From Rheinheimera sediminis (GTDB lineage Bacteria > Pseudomonadota > Gammaproteobacteria > Enterobacterales > Alteromonadaceae): 64,000 nucleotides of DNA. Positions 52,583 through 60,928 of the stretch are shown here, in pieces. How positions within the stretch are numbered: the stretch's first letter is position 1; every line of letters begins with the position of its first letter. The notes beneath the pieces are model-generated. The model had not been told where the DNA came from. It ran no database searches and saw only the letters and a program-made list of their open reading frames with translations. The stretch spans positions 1 to 64,000 of the forward strand of contig NZ_RZUF01000017.1 in NCBI RefSeq assembly GCF_004005375.1, in the 5' to 3' direction. The translations under genes and the position numbers were made by a program.

Positions 52583-53857
52583 ATGAAAATAGCGGATACC
52601 AGCAGCCAGGATGAACGGCTGGCACCAAAAAAAACCACTAAAAAACTCTGGGTCGCAGGCTCCGTCAGTCTGCTTTTGGTCTTGCTGTTATGGCAGATAG
52701 TTCCGGCGGCTCGCAGTTGGTCGCAGTCAGATATCTCAGTGTCTTTATCGCGAGTACGACTGGATACAGTCAGGACAGCAGATTTTACCCGCGATATTTC
52801 AGCTCAGGGCCAGGTGGTCGCAGCGGTCAGTCCTAAGCTGTACGCACCTGCAGAGGGCACCATCAGCTTATTACTTGATGCAGGTACAGAAGTGAAACAA
52901 GGCGATGTGCTGGCGACTATCGACAGCCCCGAGCTAAACAATAGGCTACAGCAGGAACAAGCTACCTTTTACAGCCTGGAAACCAGCCATAACCGTCAAA
53001 AAATCTTAGCGAAAAAGCAGCAACTGACAGACAAAAAAGCTGTGGATATAGCACAAGTGACCTTAACCACAGCAGAGCGGGAAAAACGCCGCGCTGATCA
53101 GGGTTTTGACAAAGGTGTGATCAGCAAAATTGAACATGAAAAAGCACAGGACGATTTAGAAACCGCCAAATTGCAGCACCAGCACGCTGTGGAAGATGCC
53201 CGGCTGAATAAAGAAAACCTCGATTTTGAAGTGCAAAGTTTAGCTCAGCAGTTAGACCGCCAACGTTTGCTGGTGGAAGACTTCCAGCGTCAGGTCAATG
53301 GCTTGCAAGTCCGTTCTCCGGTCAATGGCTTATTGGGTAATCTGGCGGTAGAAAACAAAACCTATATCAGCAAAAACCAGCTGATTTTATCTGTAGTGGA
53401 TTTAAGCCAGTTTGAGGTAGAAATTGCCGTACCAGAAAGTTATGCCAACGACTTAATCATTGGCCTGCCGGTAGAAGTCACTGCTGAGCAGAAGCTATAT
53501 ATGGGCTCATTGGTGACTATTTCTCCTGAAGTCTTTGAAAACCAGGTGAAAGGCCGGGTGCGTTTTACCAAAGAAGCGCCCCCTGCCCTGCGTCAAAACC
53601 AACGTTTAAGCAGCCGTATTCTGCTGGAACACCGTGAAGGCGTGATACAGGTGGCTCGTGGCCAGTTCCTCGACAGCAGCAATGGCAAATTTGCCTACAA
53701 AGTCAGCAATGGTATAGCCATCAAAACCCCAATTGAACTGGGAGCGCGCAGTCTGAACTCAGTCGAGATTCTGGCAGGGCTGCAACCAGGCGATCAAATC
53801 ATCACTTCAGGCACCGATATATTCGACGGCGCCAGTACAGTGCAACTGAATAACTAA
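52583..53857 (+). CDS. HlyD/MacA-type periplasmic adaptor of an ABC efflux system
   Basis: A 424-residue membrane-fusion protein: a cytoplasmic N-terminus, one membrane helix (residues 22-45), a lipoyl/biotinyl-like domain with SPKLYAPAEGTIS, a long alpha-hairpin coiled coil (about residues 120-230), and beta-barrel and MP domains to the end. The start at 52583 is supported by AGGGAAAACC; the in-frame extension to 52457 is not. First gene of a MacAB-like operon with the ATPase 27 nt downstream. Confidence 0.9.
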   Translation: MKIADTSSQDERLAPKKTTKKLWVAGSVSLLLVLLLWQIVPAARSWSQSDISVSLSRVRLDTVRTADFTRDISAQGQVVAAVSPKLYAPAEGTISLLLDAGTEVKQGDVLATIDSPELNNRLQQEQATFYSLETSHNRQKILAKKQQLTDKKAVDIAQVTLTTAEREKRRADQGFDKGVISKIEHEKAQDDLETAKLQHQHAVEDARLNKENLDFEVQSLAQQLDRQRLLVEDFQRQVNGLQVRSPVNGLLGNLAVENKTYISKNQLILSVVDLSQFEVEIAVPESYANDLIIGLPVEVTAEQKLYMGSLVTISPEVFENQVKGRVRFTKEAPPALRQNQRLSSRILLEHREGVIQVARGQFLDSSNGKFAYKVSNGIAIKTPIELGARSLNSVEILAGLQPGDQIITSGTDIFDGASTVQLNN

Positions 53858-53884
53858 TGAAGGCAAACCATAGAGGGACTTAGT

Positions 53885-54589
53885 ATGTTAACTATGAACA
53901 AAATCAGTAAATCTTTTATCACGGACGATGTGGCCACTCATGCATTGCGCGATATTCAGTTGCATGTCAACGAAGGCGACTTTGTCAGTGTGACAGGCCC
54001 TTCCGGCTCAGGCAAAACCACCTTTTTAAATATCGCAGGCTTGCTGGAAACCAGCACCAGCGGCGAATACCTGCTGGACGGTGAAGACATAGCCAAACTA
54101 AACGACAGCGGCCGCTCCCGCATGCGTAATCAGAAAATAGGCTTTATTTTTCAAAGTTTTAACCTTATTCCGGATTTAAACCTGTTCGATAACGTCGATG
54201 TGCCTTTACGTTACCGCGGCCTGAATACAGCTGAGCGCAGAAAACGTATTGAGCATCATCTGGATCAGGTGGGTTTAGCCTCACGGATGAAACACCTGCC
54301 AAGTCAATTGTCCGGCGGTCAGCAGCAACGTGTGGCCATAGCCAGAGCTTTGGCCACATCACCCCGTTTTTTACTGGCGGATGAGCCAACAGGAAACCTG
54401 GACAGTCAAATGGCACAAAGCGTGATGAGCCTTTTGGAAGATATTAATAAAGCTGGTACCACTATTTTGATGGTGACGCACGACCCAAGCCTGGCTGCCC
54501 GCGCCAAACGTCAGATTTACATTAAAGATGGCCATGTCAGCGAGCTGACCAGCAATAACCCGAACCTGCATCTGGTTAACGAAGCTTAA
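53885..54589 (+). CDS. ABC transporter ATP-binding protein (MacB/LolD-type)
   Basis: A 234-residue ATPase with Walker A (GPSGSGKTT), the Q-loop Phe-Gln (IFQSFN), signature LSGGQQQRVAIARAL, Walker B (LLADEPTGNLD) and H-loop (MVTHD). Short form typical of MacB/LolD/FtsE families. SD GAGGGACTTAG precedes the ATG. Partners are the adaptor upstream and two permeases downstream. Confidence 0.95.
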   Translation: MLTMNKISKSFITDDVATHALRDIQLHVNEGDFVSVTGPSGSGKTTFLNIAGLLETSTSGEYLLDGEDIAKLNDSGRSRMRNQKIGFIFQSFNLIPDLNLFDNVDVPLRYRGLNTAERRKRIEHHLDQVGLASRMKHLPSQLSGGQQQRVAIARALATSPRFLLADEPTGNLDSQMAQSVMSLLEDINKAGTTILMVTHDPSLAARAKRQIYIKDGHVSELTSNNPNLHLVNEA

Positions 54590-54598
54590 GGAGCTGCT

Positions 54599-55909
54599 AT
54601 GTTTTCTTATTATTTAAAACTAGCCTGGTTAAGCTGTAAACGTACCTGGGGCATGACCTTGCTAATGGTTTGCGCTATAGGTTTAGGTATTGGCGCGTCC
54701 ATGACCACTATTACTGTCAACTACCTGATGTCGGCCAACCCTATTCCGCATAAAAGTGAACAGCTGTATTTTGTCCAACTGGACGCCTGGCAGCCCAATG
54801 ATTCTTTCAACGACGATGGCGATGCCCCAACCCAGTTAACCTATCGGGATGCCACTTATTTATGGCAGGCACAAAAAGCTAAACGCCAAAGTATTCAAAG
54901 CGGTATGTCTGCAGTAATAGAGCCTGCCGACAAAGAAGTGTTGCCTTTTATGGTGCAGGGCCGCGCCAACAGTGCCGACTTTTTCCCTATGTTTGATGTG
55001 CCTTTTTTATATGGTAGCGGCTGGGACCATCAGGCTGATCTGAAAAAAGAGCGGGTGATAGTGATCAATGCCGAACTGAATGAACGCTTATTTGGTGGCA
55101 AAGACTCGACAGGCCAAACAGTACGGATGGCAGGTGAAGACTACAAAATCACTGGCGTGATCGACAGATGGAACCCTAAACCTAAGTTCTACGATATCAG
55201 CACTGGTGCTTTTAATGATGTGGAAGAAGTCTTTGTGCCTTTTAGCCTCATTACCGAACAAAAGTTCAGCCGCTCTGGCAATACCAACTGCTGGAAACCC
55301 ACAGAATCAGGCTTTCAGGCTTTCTTAGATTCTGAATGTATCTGGGTGCAACTCTGGGTGGAATTACCCACAGCTCAGGATAAAGAAGCTTACTTCAGCT
55401 TTATGAATGCCTACGCCAAAGAGCAGCACCAATATGGCCGTTTTGCCCGCACTGACAACAACAAATTACGCGATGTGATGCAGTGGCTGGAATACGCCGA
55501 AGTGGTATCAGACGACGCCAGCATGATGATGGCGATGTCGCTGATGTTTCTGCTGGTGTGTTTGCTCAATACCCTAGGTTTATTGCTGGCGAAATTTTTA
55601 GGCAAAGCGGCAGAAATCGGTGTGAGGCAGGCCTTAGGTGCCAGCCGTAACGATTTGTTTATTCAGCATTTAATTGAATCAGGCTGTATAGGGTTGGCAG
55701 GTGGCTTATTGGGTTTAATCCTCGCCTTACTTGGGCTTGAAGCCATCAAAGTGATGTACGGCGACTGGATCCGAGATTTAGCTCAGCTGGATTTCACCTT
55801 GGTCGCTATGGCAATCAGCCTGGCTGTTGTCAGTGCTTTATTAGCCGGTTTATACCCCACATGGCGTGCCTGTCAGGTGCAGCCGTCCGTTCAGCTGAAA
55901 AGCCAATAA
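54599..55909 (+). CDS. MacB-type ABC transporter permease, subunit 1
   Basis: A 436-residue permease: one N-terminal membrane helix, a large periplasmic MacB-PCD domain (about residues 45-300), and three C-terminal FtsX helices (about 310-430) with a basic end (LYPTWRACQVQP). Starts ten bases after the ATPase, AAGGAGCTGCT. The permease lacks its own ATPase domain, unlike single-chain MacB, so the pump is assembled from two permeases plus the ATPase. Confidence 0.9.
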   Translation: MFSYYLKLAWLSCKRTWGMTLLMVCAIGLGIGASMTTITVNYLMSANPIPHKSEQLYFVQLDAWQPNDSFNDDGDAPTQLTYRDATYLWQAQKAKRQSIQSGMSAVIEPADKEVLPFMVQGRANSADFFPMFDVPFLYGSGWDHQADLKKERVIVINAELNERLFGGKDSTGQTVRMAGEDYKITGVIDRWNPKPKFYDISTGAFNDVEEVFVPFSLITEQKFSRSGNTNCWKPTESGFQAFLDSECIWVQLWVELPTAQDKEAYFSFMNAYAKEQHQYGRFARTDNNKLRDVMQWLEYAEVVSDDASMMMAMSLMFLLVCLLNTLGLLLAKFLGKAAEIGVRQALGASRNDLFIQHLIESGCIGLAGGLLGLILALLGLEAIKVMYGDWIRDLAQLDFTLVAMAISLAVVSALLAGLYPTWRACQVQPSVQLKSQ

Positions 55910-55919
55910 GGAGTTTGCC

Positions 55920-57155
55920 ATGTTAGAACTGTTAGCCCGATTGGAACTGGGCCCTATGTTCCGCGCTTTAATGCGCAATAAAATTGGTGCTTTGCTGATC
56001 GCCCTGCAAATCGCCCTAACCCTGACCATTATGGTGAACGCCATTTTTATGATGCAGGAACGCAGTCAGCAAATGGCTCGAGCTAGTGGCTTAGATGAAA
56101 CCAATACTTTTTATCTGAGCAACACCATCTTTGCGCAAAACTACAATGTGAAAACCGCTTTACAGCAGGATTTGCAACGCATTCGGCAAATTCCGGGCGT
56201 GGTCGATGTCACCCAAATCAATGCAATACCGTTAAGCGGCGGCGGCTGGTCTATGAGCCTGCAAACCAAAGCCGGCGATGATATTGAAGGCACAGGCAGC
56301 GCAGTTTACATGGTGGACGAGCATGGTATCGATGCTTTAGGCCTGGAGCTTATCGCTGGTGAAAACTTCCAAAGCCCAGATATAGGCTGGCGTGAAATAG
56401 GCAGTACCAAGTGGCCTGCTAAAACCATTATCACCAAAGCATTAGCAGAAGCTATGTTTGAAGGGGACTGGAAAAGTGCCTTAGGAAAAACTGTCTACAT
56501 TGACAACCATCAGCCAATGCAAATCACAGGTATTATCAACACACTGCAAGCACCATGGAACGGCTGGAATGGCGTAGAGCGCAGCATGCTGGTGCCGCAG
56601 CAACTGGATGGCAAAGGCAGCCGCTTTTTTATCCGCACCGAACCGGGCCGTCGTGACGAGTTAATGCCTGTGATAGAAAAAATGCTGGCCGAAAGCGACA
56701 GAGGCCGCATTATCCGTAAGGTCACCAGCATGGAACAAACCCGTGACGAAAGTTATCAGGAGCATCAGGCCACCAACACTATTCTGCTAACGGTCATTAT
56801 TGTACTTACCCTGATCACCGGCTTCGGCATTGTCGGTCTGGCGATGTTCAGTATCAACAGACGCACTCGCCAAATCGGCACCCGCCGCGCTTTAGGCGCC
56901 AGCCAGTGGCAGGTGATGCGCTACTTTATGCTGGAAAATCTGCTGATAAGCTTCGCTGGTGTGGTGCTAGGTGCTGCAGGAGCAGTAGGTTTAAATATCT
57001 GGCTGGTTTCAACCTTCAGTATGAGCCCGTTAAGCCCTGTGTTGCTGGTGATTGGTGTTATTGCCTTGCTGATAGTAGGCCAGTTAGCGGTCAGCTATCC
57101 GGCCTTAGTCGCGTCAAAAATCTCGCCTGCGACAGCGACCAGAGGACGAGCTTAG
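55920..57155 (+). CDS. MacB-type ABC transporter permease, subunit 2
   Basis: A 411-residue permease of the same build as its neighbour: N-terminal helix, periplasmic MacB-PCD domain, three C-terminal FtsX helices ending PALVASKISPATA. It starts ten bases after the first permease, AAGGAGTTTGCC. Homologous pairs of single-permease genes occur in peptide and macrolide exporters. A terminator follows at 57201. Confidence 0.9.
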   Translation: MLELLARLELGPMFRALMRNKIGALLIALQIALTLTIMVNAIFMMQERSQQMARASGLDETNTFYLSNTIFAQNYNVKTALQQDLQRIRQIPGVVDVTQINAIPLSGGGWSMSLQTKAGDDIEGTGSAVYMVDEHGIDALGLELIAGENFQSPDIGWREIGSTKWPAKTIITKALAEAMFEGDWKSALGKTVYIDNHQPMQITGIINTLQAPWNGWNGVERSMLVPQQLDGKGSRFFIRTEPGRRDELMPVIEKMLAESDRGRIIRKVTSMEQTRDESYQEHQATNTILLTVIIVLTLITGFGIVGLAMFSINRRTRQIGTRRALGASQWQVMRYFMLENLLISFAGVVLGAAGAVGLNIWLVSTFSMSPLSPVLLVIGVIALLIVGQLAVSYPALVASKISPATATRGRA

Positions 57156-57200
57156 ACATGCCGTAACGACTCCCTGGTAAGTAAAAAGTTACCAACCTCT

Positions 57201-57240
57201 CCCTCAGCTTTTTTGTCCTTCGGCTGAGGGATTTTTGTTT
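57201..57240 (+). terminator. Terminator of the efflux operon
   Basis: CCCTCAGC (57201-57208) pairs with GCTGAGGG (57223-57230), followed by ATTTTTGTTTT. Confidence 0.9.
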
Positions 57241-57308
57241 TCAAGTGCAACCCCCTAAGCACCTTATTGCGGATCTCGATTACACATGTTGTAAATCAAT
57301 TAAGCGCT

Positions 57309-57578
57309 TTAGCGCCCTGTTACTCTAATAAAGTCCATAATCTCATACATCAATATTATTTTTTTCGAAATTAACTCCGTTGGTTCTACTGGATAATCCG
57401 GCTTAACTAGAGTAGCTATTAAATGTCGTAATCCTCGCTCATTAACACTACATCCATGGTCAGCAATATATTGATCGACAAATTTATAAAACATATCCAT
57501 ATCTGTCGGATGGTTTGTGTGCCAATGTCCAGCTAACCATCTCCGCAAAGAACTCATACAACTTGGTGATAGATTCAT
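57309..57578 (-). CDS. Cassette-associated small hypothetical protein
   Basis: An 89-residue protein (MNLSPSCMSSLRRWLAGHW at the start) with no recognised family. The ATG has AAGGAGATCGAA upstream, the strongest ribosome site in the array, which supports expression. Its stop codon is followed by a TA-rich stretch with a partial palindrome (AGCGCTTTAGCGC). It may be the last member of the array or a chromosomal gene next to it. Confidence 0.55.
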   Translation of the reverse strand: MNLSPSCMSSLRRWLAGHWHTNHPTDMDMFYKFVDQYIADHGCSVNERGLRHLIATLVKPDYPVEPTELISKKIILMYEIMDFIRVTGR

Positions 57579-57615
57579 TTCGATCTCCTTCTTCTGAATA
57601 ACTTGATTGCAGCAG

Positions 57616-57706
57616 CGATAACGCCTAGGTTGCAGTGTTTAAATTAATCCGCTGACAACATTGAAGGATTGCAGTTGAATCTTGGCTGGTGAAAATGAAG
57701 TTAGAT
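57616..57706 (-). repeat. Candidate attC remnant
   Basis: In cassette orientation it runs from ATCTAAC to a GGCGTTATCG end. The expected complementary L arms are not seen. Treated as a degenerate site. Confidence 0.25.
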
Positions 57707-57790
57707 CAATGCGGCTGTACTCGCTATCGTATTGGTAGAGGACAAGGCGTGATACATTTTGATAGTTGAAGATTATCTATACGCAAACAG

Positions 57791-57835
57791 AAATAACAAA
57801 CACCGCAATACTTGCTCGTACCAACGTTGTTATTT
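57791..57835 (-). repeat. Candidate short attC site
   Basis: AAATAACAA (57791-57799) and TTGTTATTT (57827-57835) are perfect inverted repeats around 27 bases, giving R boxes GTTATTT as in the neighbouring attC. The L arms are weak and the site is short. Confidence 0.35.
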
Positions 57836-57838
57836 TGA

Positions 57839-58300
57839 TTAATGGCGGGAGTCATTTACGGCTCCGTTAACCAAACTCGCTCTTTGAGTTAGCTCGTTGA
57901 CTATTGATTCTTCTTTTCCATCACAGATCAGGGTTACCCGTCCATTAACAGAATTATAAAGCATCAGTGTTACTTGGCCGTTACTGTATAAAAAGTAACA
58001 TAAACCAATACAGATTAACCAAACACCAACCACCATCAAGCCAGCAATAGCTTGCATTAGGGTGTCCGATAAAACGATCACTTTCCCAAAGGTCATAATC
58101 ACCAAAAACCAAACAGGAATGGTAACAAATTTCCACATAACATTTTTCTCAGTTAGTACAATAGGGTTTTCTATGTCAATACCAGAATATGGCACTTTAA
58201 ATTCAATAGTCTGATCGCCATCAGAAAATTTATGACGAAATGAATCGGGATTAAACTCAAATGTACTGCTTCTTCCTTTGAGTTTTTGATTAATAACCAA
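57839..58300 (-). CDS. Cassette gene: two-helix membrane protein
   Basis: A 153-residue protein with a soluble N-terminal part of about 55 residues, two membrane segments (residues 57-73 and 82-105) and a C-terminal beta-rich domain. Function unknown. It starts at TTG 58300 with GGAGGG directly upstream. Its start is only 15 bases from the attC end, as usual for cassettes. Confidence 0.7.
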   Translation of the reverse strand: MVINQKLKGRSSTFEFNPDSFRHKFSDGDQTIEFKVPYSGIDIENPIVLTEKNVMWKFVTIPVWFLVIMTFGKVIVLSDTLMQAIAGLMVVGVWLICIGLCYFLYSNGQVTLMLYNSVNGRVTLICDGKEESIVNELTQRASLVNGAVNDSRH

Positions 58301-58314
58301 TGAACCCTCCTATA

Positions 58315-58375
58315 AAATAACGCCCGCGTAATAGGCACGAGCTTGTGAGCGTACTGATTGATGCGTTTGTTAAAT
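58315..58375 (-). repeat. attC site (61 bp)
   Basis: Cassette orientation: R'' box ATTTAAC followed by AAACGC, and the end GCGGGCGTTATTT. The arms AACAAACGC and GCGGGCGTT are complementary across the usual spacer mismatches. It separates the genes at 57839 and 58378. Confidence 0.8.
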
Positions 58376-58377
58376 GC

Positions 58378-58959
58378 TTACTTAGTTGCACTGCTTAACA
58401 CCCAGAAACCAATTGGCCAAGCGGCTAATAATGAGTAAGTAATTAGGTTTGCATTGCGAACCTTAGCCTTGATACTCAGCGACGGCAGTGTTTTATTGAG
58501 TTTTTTTGAAACAAAATACTCTGACCACCAGGACGCGAAGAAGAACGGGATCAATAAAACCAAACCCGCAACGGGAATCATCCAGTTCAGATCTTCTTCA
58601 TATGGTATCAACCATGGAGCCTGCCAAGTAACAGCTAAGACTTTACCCATGGCCGAATTAATTCCGTAGGCGCCACCACCGCCAGTAACCACTTGAACTA
58701 ACACAAGTAGAAGCCATGTAAGAGGAATACCTATAAGGGTTGAGGCCACATTAGAAATGCTTACCGTTTTCAAAGATTGACCAAAAGGCAGTTCCAAACC
58801 CTTTGATATATAGAGTGTTTCTACAGCTATGATCGGTACTAACGACATTAAAAATGCCGGCATAGCCAAAAACAGCATCGGTACACCTGCATTAGCGTAG
58901 GCAATACCCGGAACTACCAATGCAAGAACAGTTAATATGACATTTTTGGATTTATGCAC
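58378..58959 (-). CDS. Cassette gene: five-helix membrane protein
   Basis: A 193-residue membrane protein with about five helices (residues 7-24, 27-50, 66-92, 125-147 and 172-190). Central SWWSEYFVSKKLNK is the only polar stretch of note. Starts at GTG 58959 behind GAGGGAATC. No domain match. Separated from the next cassette by the attC at 58974. Confidence 0.7.
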   Translation of the reverse strand: MHKSKNVILTVLALVVPGIAYANAGVPMLFLAMPAFLMSLVPIIAVETLYISKGLELPFGQSLKTVSISNVASTLIGIPLTWLLLVLVQVVTGGGGAYGINSAMGKVLAVTWQAPWLIPYEEDLNWMIPVAGLVLLIPFFFASWWSEYFVSKKLNKTLPSLSIKAKVRNANLITYSLLAAWPIGFWVLSSATK

Positions 58960-58973
58960 GATTCCCTCTTGGT

Positions 58974-59057
58974 ACTTAACGCCCGCAGCACGCGCGGCAT
59001 TGTAATGAAGGCGCAGCCGCCATGGAAAAGCCGTCGCTGTACCTGCGATTGTTAGAA
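58974..59057 (-). repeat. attC site (84 bp)
   Basis: R'' TTCTAAC with AATCGCAG, R' box GTTAAGT at the other end preceded by CTGCGGGC. The inner arms CGCAG/CTGCG are complementary. Between them a GGCGGCTGCGCC-type palindromic core. Confidence 0.85.
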
Positions 59058-59085
59058 GCCCCTTACAACGTTAGTGGCGAACAAA

Positions 59086-60405
59086 TCAAACTTCCATCGG
59101 GGCGTAAACACATTCATCGTTGATCTTTCCAAAGTGAATTTCGACTTGCTCACCGAAAGCCTCAGAAAATTCTTGTGCGTGCCGGCGAACACGTGTCAGT
59201 GGGTAGTCAACATCGTCTTCTCGTAAAACACATACTAGGCGTATTTTTGAAAAATTCTCAATCGCTTGCATCGACATCCAGTGCTTGAACTGTCTTTCTG
59301 CCACCATTCTCAACATGGAATAAAAGCTTCTCGGCCGGATTGACTTGACGTCAATAGCTAATGTTTCACCATCCTTTTCCGCTATAAAATCAAACCCTCG
59401 CCTCGTAGATGACTGTGAGATTTCGTAACCGGAACGAGCGTAGTATTCCGCAACGGCTTTTTCGGCGATAAAGCCTATTGCCTGCGGTGATTCGGATTGG
59501 TACGAATAGATAATCAACTCTCGATCCTCCTCATCGAGATCTATCTCCACTAGCTTCTCCGTGGCCTTTCGAATGATAGCCTTAATGTCACTGGACAAAC
59601 CTACTATCTGATCAAATTCCACTTTAGTAAGGTTGCGATTATGGGCAACCTTGTTTCTGAGCTTGTAAAGAATTTCCCACTTCTTCTCTAGCCCCTTATC
59701 CTTTTCATCAAGCAACGATGAAAAATACTTTTCCCAATTCGATTTTGGGACATACTTTAGTATTTTCTCTTTATCGTCATCAGAGAATGTTGTTTTTAAA
59801 AGAATTCGATCCAACTCTTCAAGACTGATATCTCGCTTTTTATCAAAAAGAACCTGCTTTAGATGGATGAAGTCGAGTTTATAAAGGTCGTTTAAGTAGA
59901 CCTCCTCTTCGTCGTAACTCTCTATCTTTTTAAATAGCTCTGGATTAATCGCGTCTTTGGACCAGTTCATCCCAACATTAATCAGCATGAACTTGGCGAT
60001 GAGCCTTCTCATCAGATTCTCAACTTCGTTGATTACCGGATACGACTTCTCTGCATAAATTCGACCAACCCCATCCCATAATGTGTTAATGGCAGTGCTG
60101 CCTGGAGAAATTCGTTCAGAAATAGACTTTACCCGCTCACAAAGCTCAGAGAATTCATCCACAGCATCTCTGCTCATAGATTCCAGAACCAATAGAAAGA
60201 ATCGTTCGTCCTTGTCCTTGACCTTGTCCGTTTCAACACGAAAGCGTGCGGAAACAAGGTCTTTTGCTTTTGGAGATCTACGATAAGCCAACTTCTGTCC
60301 AGAGATGGTTATTAGTGCATCAACCTTAAGAAAATCGACGAAGGCTTTCTTGCTGCTACAGAACGAGTCTGTCCCCGGTACTAAAATCAGATATTCATTT
60401 TTCAA
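59086..60405 (-). CDS. Cassette gene: HEPN plus PD-(D/E)XK nuclease protein
   Basis: A 439-residue soluble protein with three regions: an N-terminal unknown domain (1-105), a helical segment (about 120-285) with RNKVAH at residues 250-255, the RxxxxH active site of HEPN ribonucleases (Swt1-like), and a C-terminal restriction-endonuclease-like domain (305-439) with Glu315 (GFIAEKAV), Asp339 in GFDF and IDVK (352-354 Asp-x-Lys). The nuclease core order E, D, DxK is intact. The pairing of HEPN RNase with PD-(D/E)XK DNase is typical of defence or toxic effectors. Starts at TTG 60405 behind AAGGAAGC. No obvious cognate antitoxin. Confidence 0.75.
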   Translation of the reverse strand: MKNEYLILVPGTDSFCSSKKAFVDFLKVDALITISGQKLAYRRSPKAKDLVSARFRVETDKVKDKDERFFLLVLESMSRDAVDEFSELCERVKSISERISPGSTAINTLWDGVGRIYAEKSYPVINEVENLMRRLIAKFMLINVGMNWSKDAINPELFKKIESYDEEEVYLNDLYKLDFIHLKQVLFDKKRDISLEELDRILLKTTFSDDDKEKILKYVPKSNWEKYFSSLLDEKDKGLEKKWEILYKLRNKVAHNRNLTKVEFDQIVGLSSDIKAIIRKATEKLVEIDLDEEDRELIIYSYQSESPQAIGFIAEKAVAEYYARSGYEISQSSTRRGFDFIAEKDGETLAIDVKSIRPRSFYSMLRMVAERQFKHWMSMQAIENFSKIRLVCVLREDDVDYPLTRVRRHAQEFSEAFGEQVEIHFGKINDECVYAPMEV

Positions 60406-60439
60406 ACTTTTAGCTTCCTTTTCTCGGCTTGTAGCAGAC

Positions 60440-60517
60440 TTCTAACGCCCGCCACAAACGCGAGCAACTTGTTGCGAGTCGAGCCGCGAAGCGGCGTTTT
60501 GATGGCGTTTGTTATAA
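60440..60517 (-). repeat. attC site (78 bp)
   Basis: R'' box TTATAAC with AAACGCC, R' GTTAGAA preceded by GGCGGGC; the arms AACAAACGCC and GGCGGGCGTT pair except for the usual three central mismatches. The stop codon of the upstream cassette gene lies inside the R'' box, which is common. Confidence 0.85.
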
Positions 60518-60928
60518 GCTACCAGCTGACAAAGCAAGTGACACCCCAGAACCCAGAATGAAAAAAACAAAATTTACGGCAACACCTTTCCAAAACGACT
60601 TACTACCTTCTTTTCGTAATTCGCCTTTTAATAATTGAGCAACAGCGTCGACTTGTTCTTGATTAATTGATACCAAATTTTTGTACTTCTCAGCATCGTT
60701 TTTCAGTTCTACAACTAATTGCTGCCGGCTCTGAATTTCTTTTTCAACTTCAGTAACAAGATGGCTCGATTCCCTAAGTGCATCAGTTAACTTATTTATC
60801 CTGTCTTCCAAAGTCTCTTGCGACTTGTGTTTACGATTTCGCTGAGCCTGAAAAAATGCTGCGATGGCAGAGGTAACAGCGCCAATTGCTGCCGCACTCG
60901 ACATAACGGAAACAAACTCAATAGACAC
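60512..60928 (-). CDS. Cassette gene: two-membrane-helix coiled-coil protein
   Basis: A 138-residue protein: membrane helix at about 9-26, a coiled coil at about 33-100 (heptads of Leu, Glu, Gln and Lys) and a second membrane helix at about 113-134. The topology leaves the coiled coil cytoplasmic. Membrane-tethered coiled coils occur as regulators or sensors for defence effectors, but nothing proves this here. GTG start with AAGGAGAG. The stop overlaps the attC R'' box. Confidence 0.7.
   Translation of the reverse strand: MSIEFVSVMSSAAAIGAVTSAIAAFFQAQRNRKHKSQETLEDRINKLTDALRESSHLVTEVEKEIQSRQQLVVELKNDAEKYKNLVSINQEQVDAVAQLLKGELRKEGSKSFWKGVAVNFVFFILGSGVSLALSAGSL

Noticed and set aside
57245..57325. 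A further attC at the left edge of the cassette array
   Set aside because: GAGTAAC and GTTGCAC ends are present but the complementary arms are not, so it is not listed as a site.
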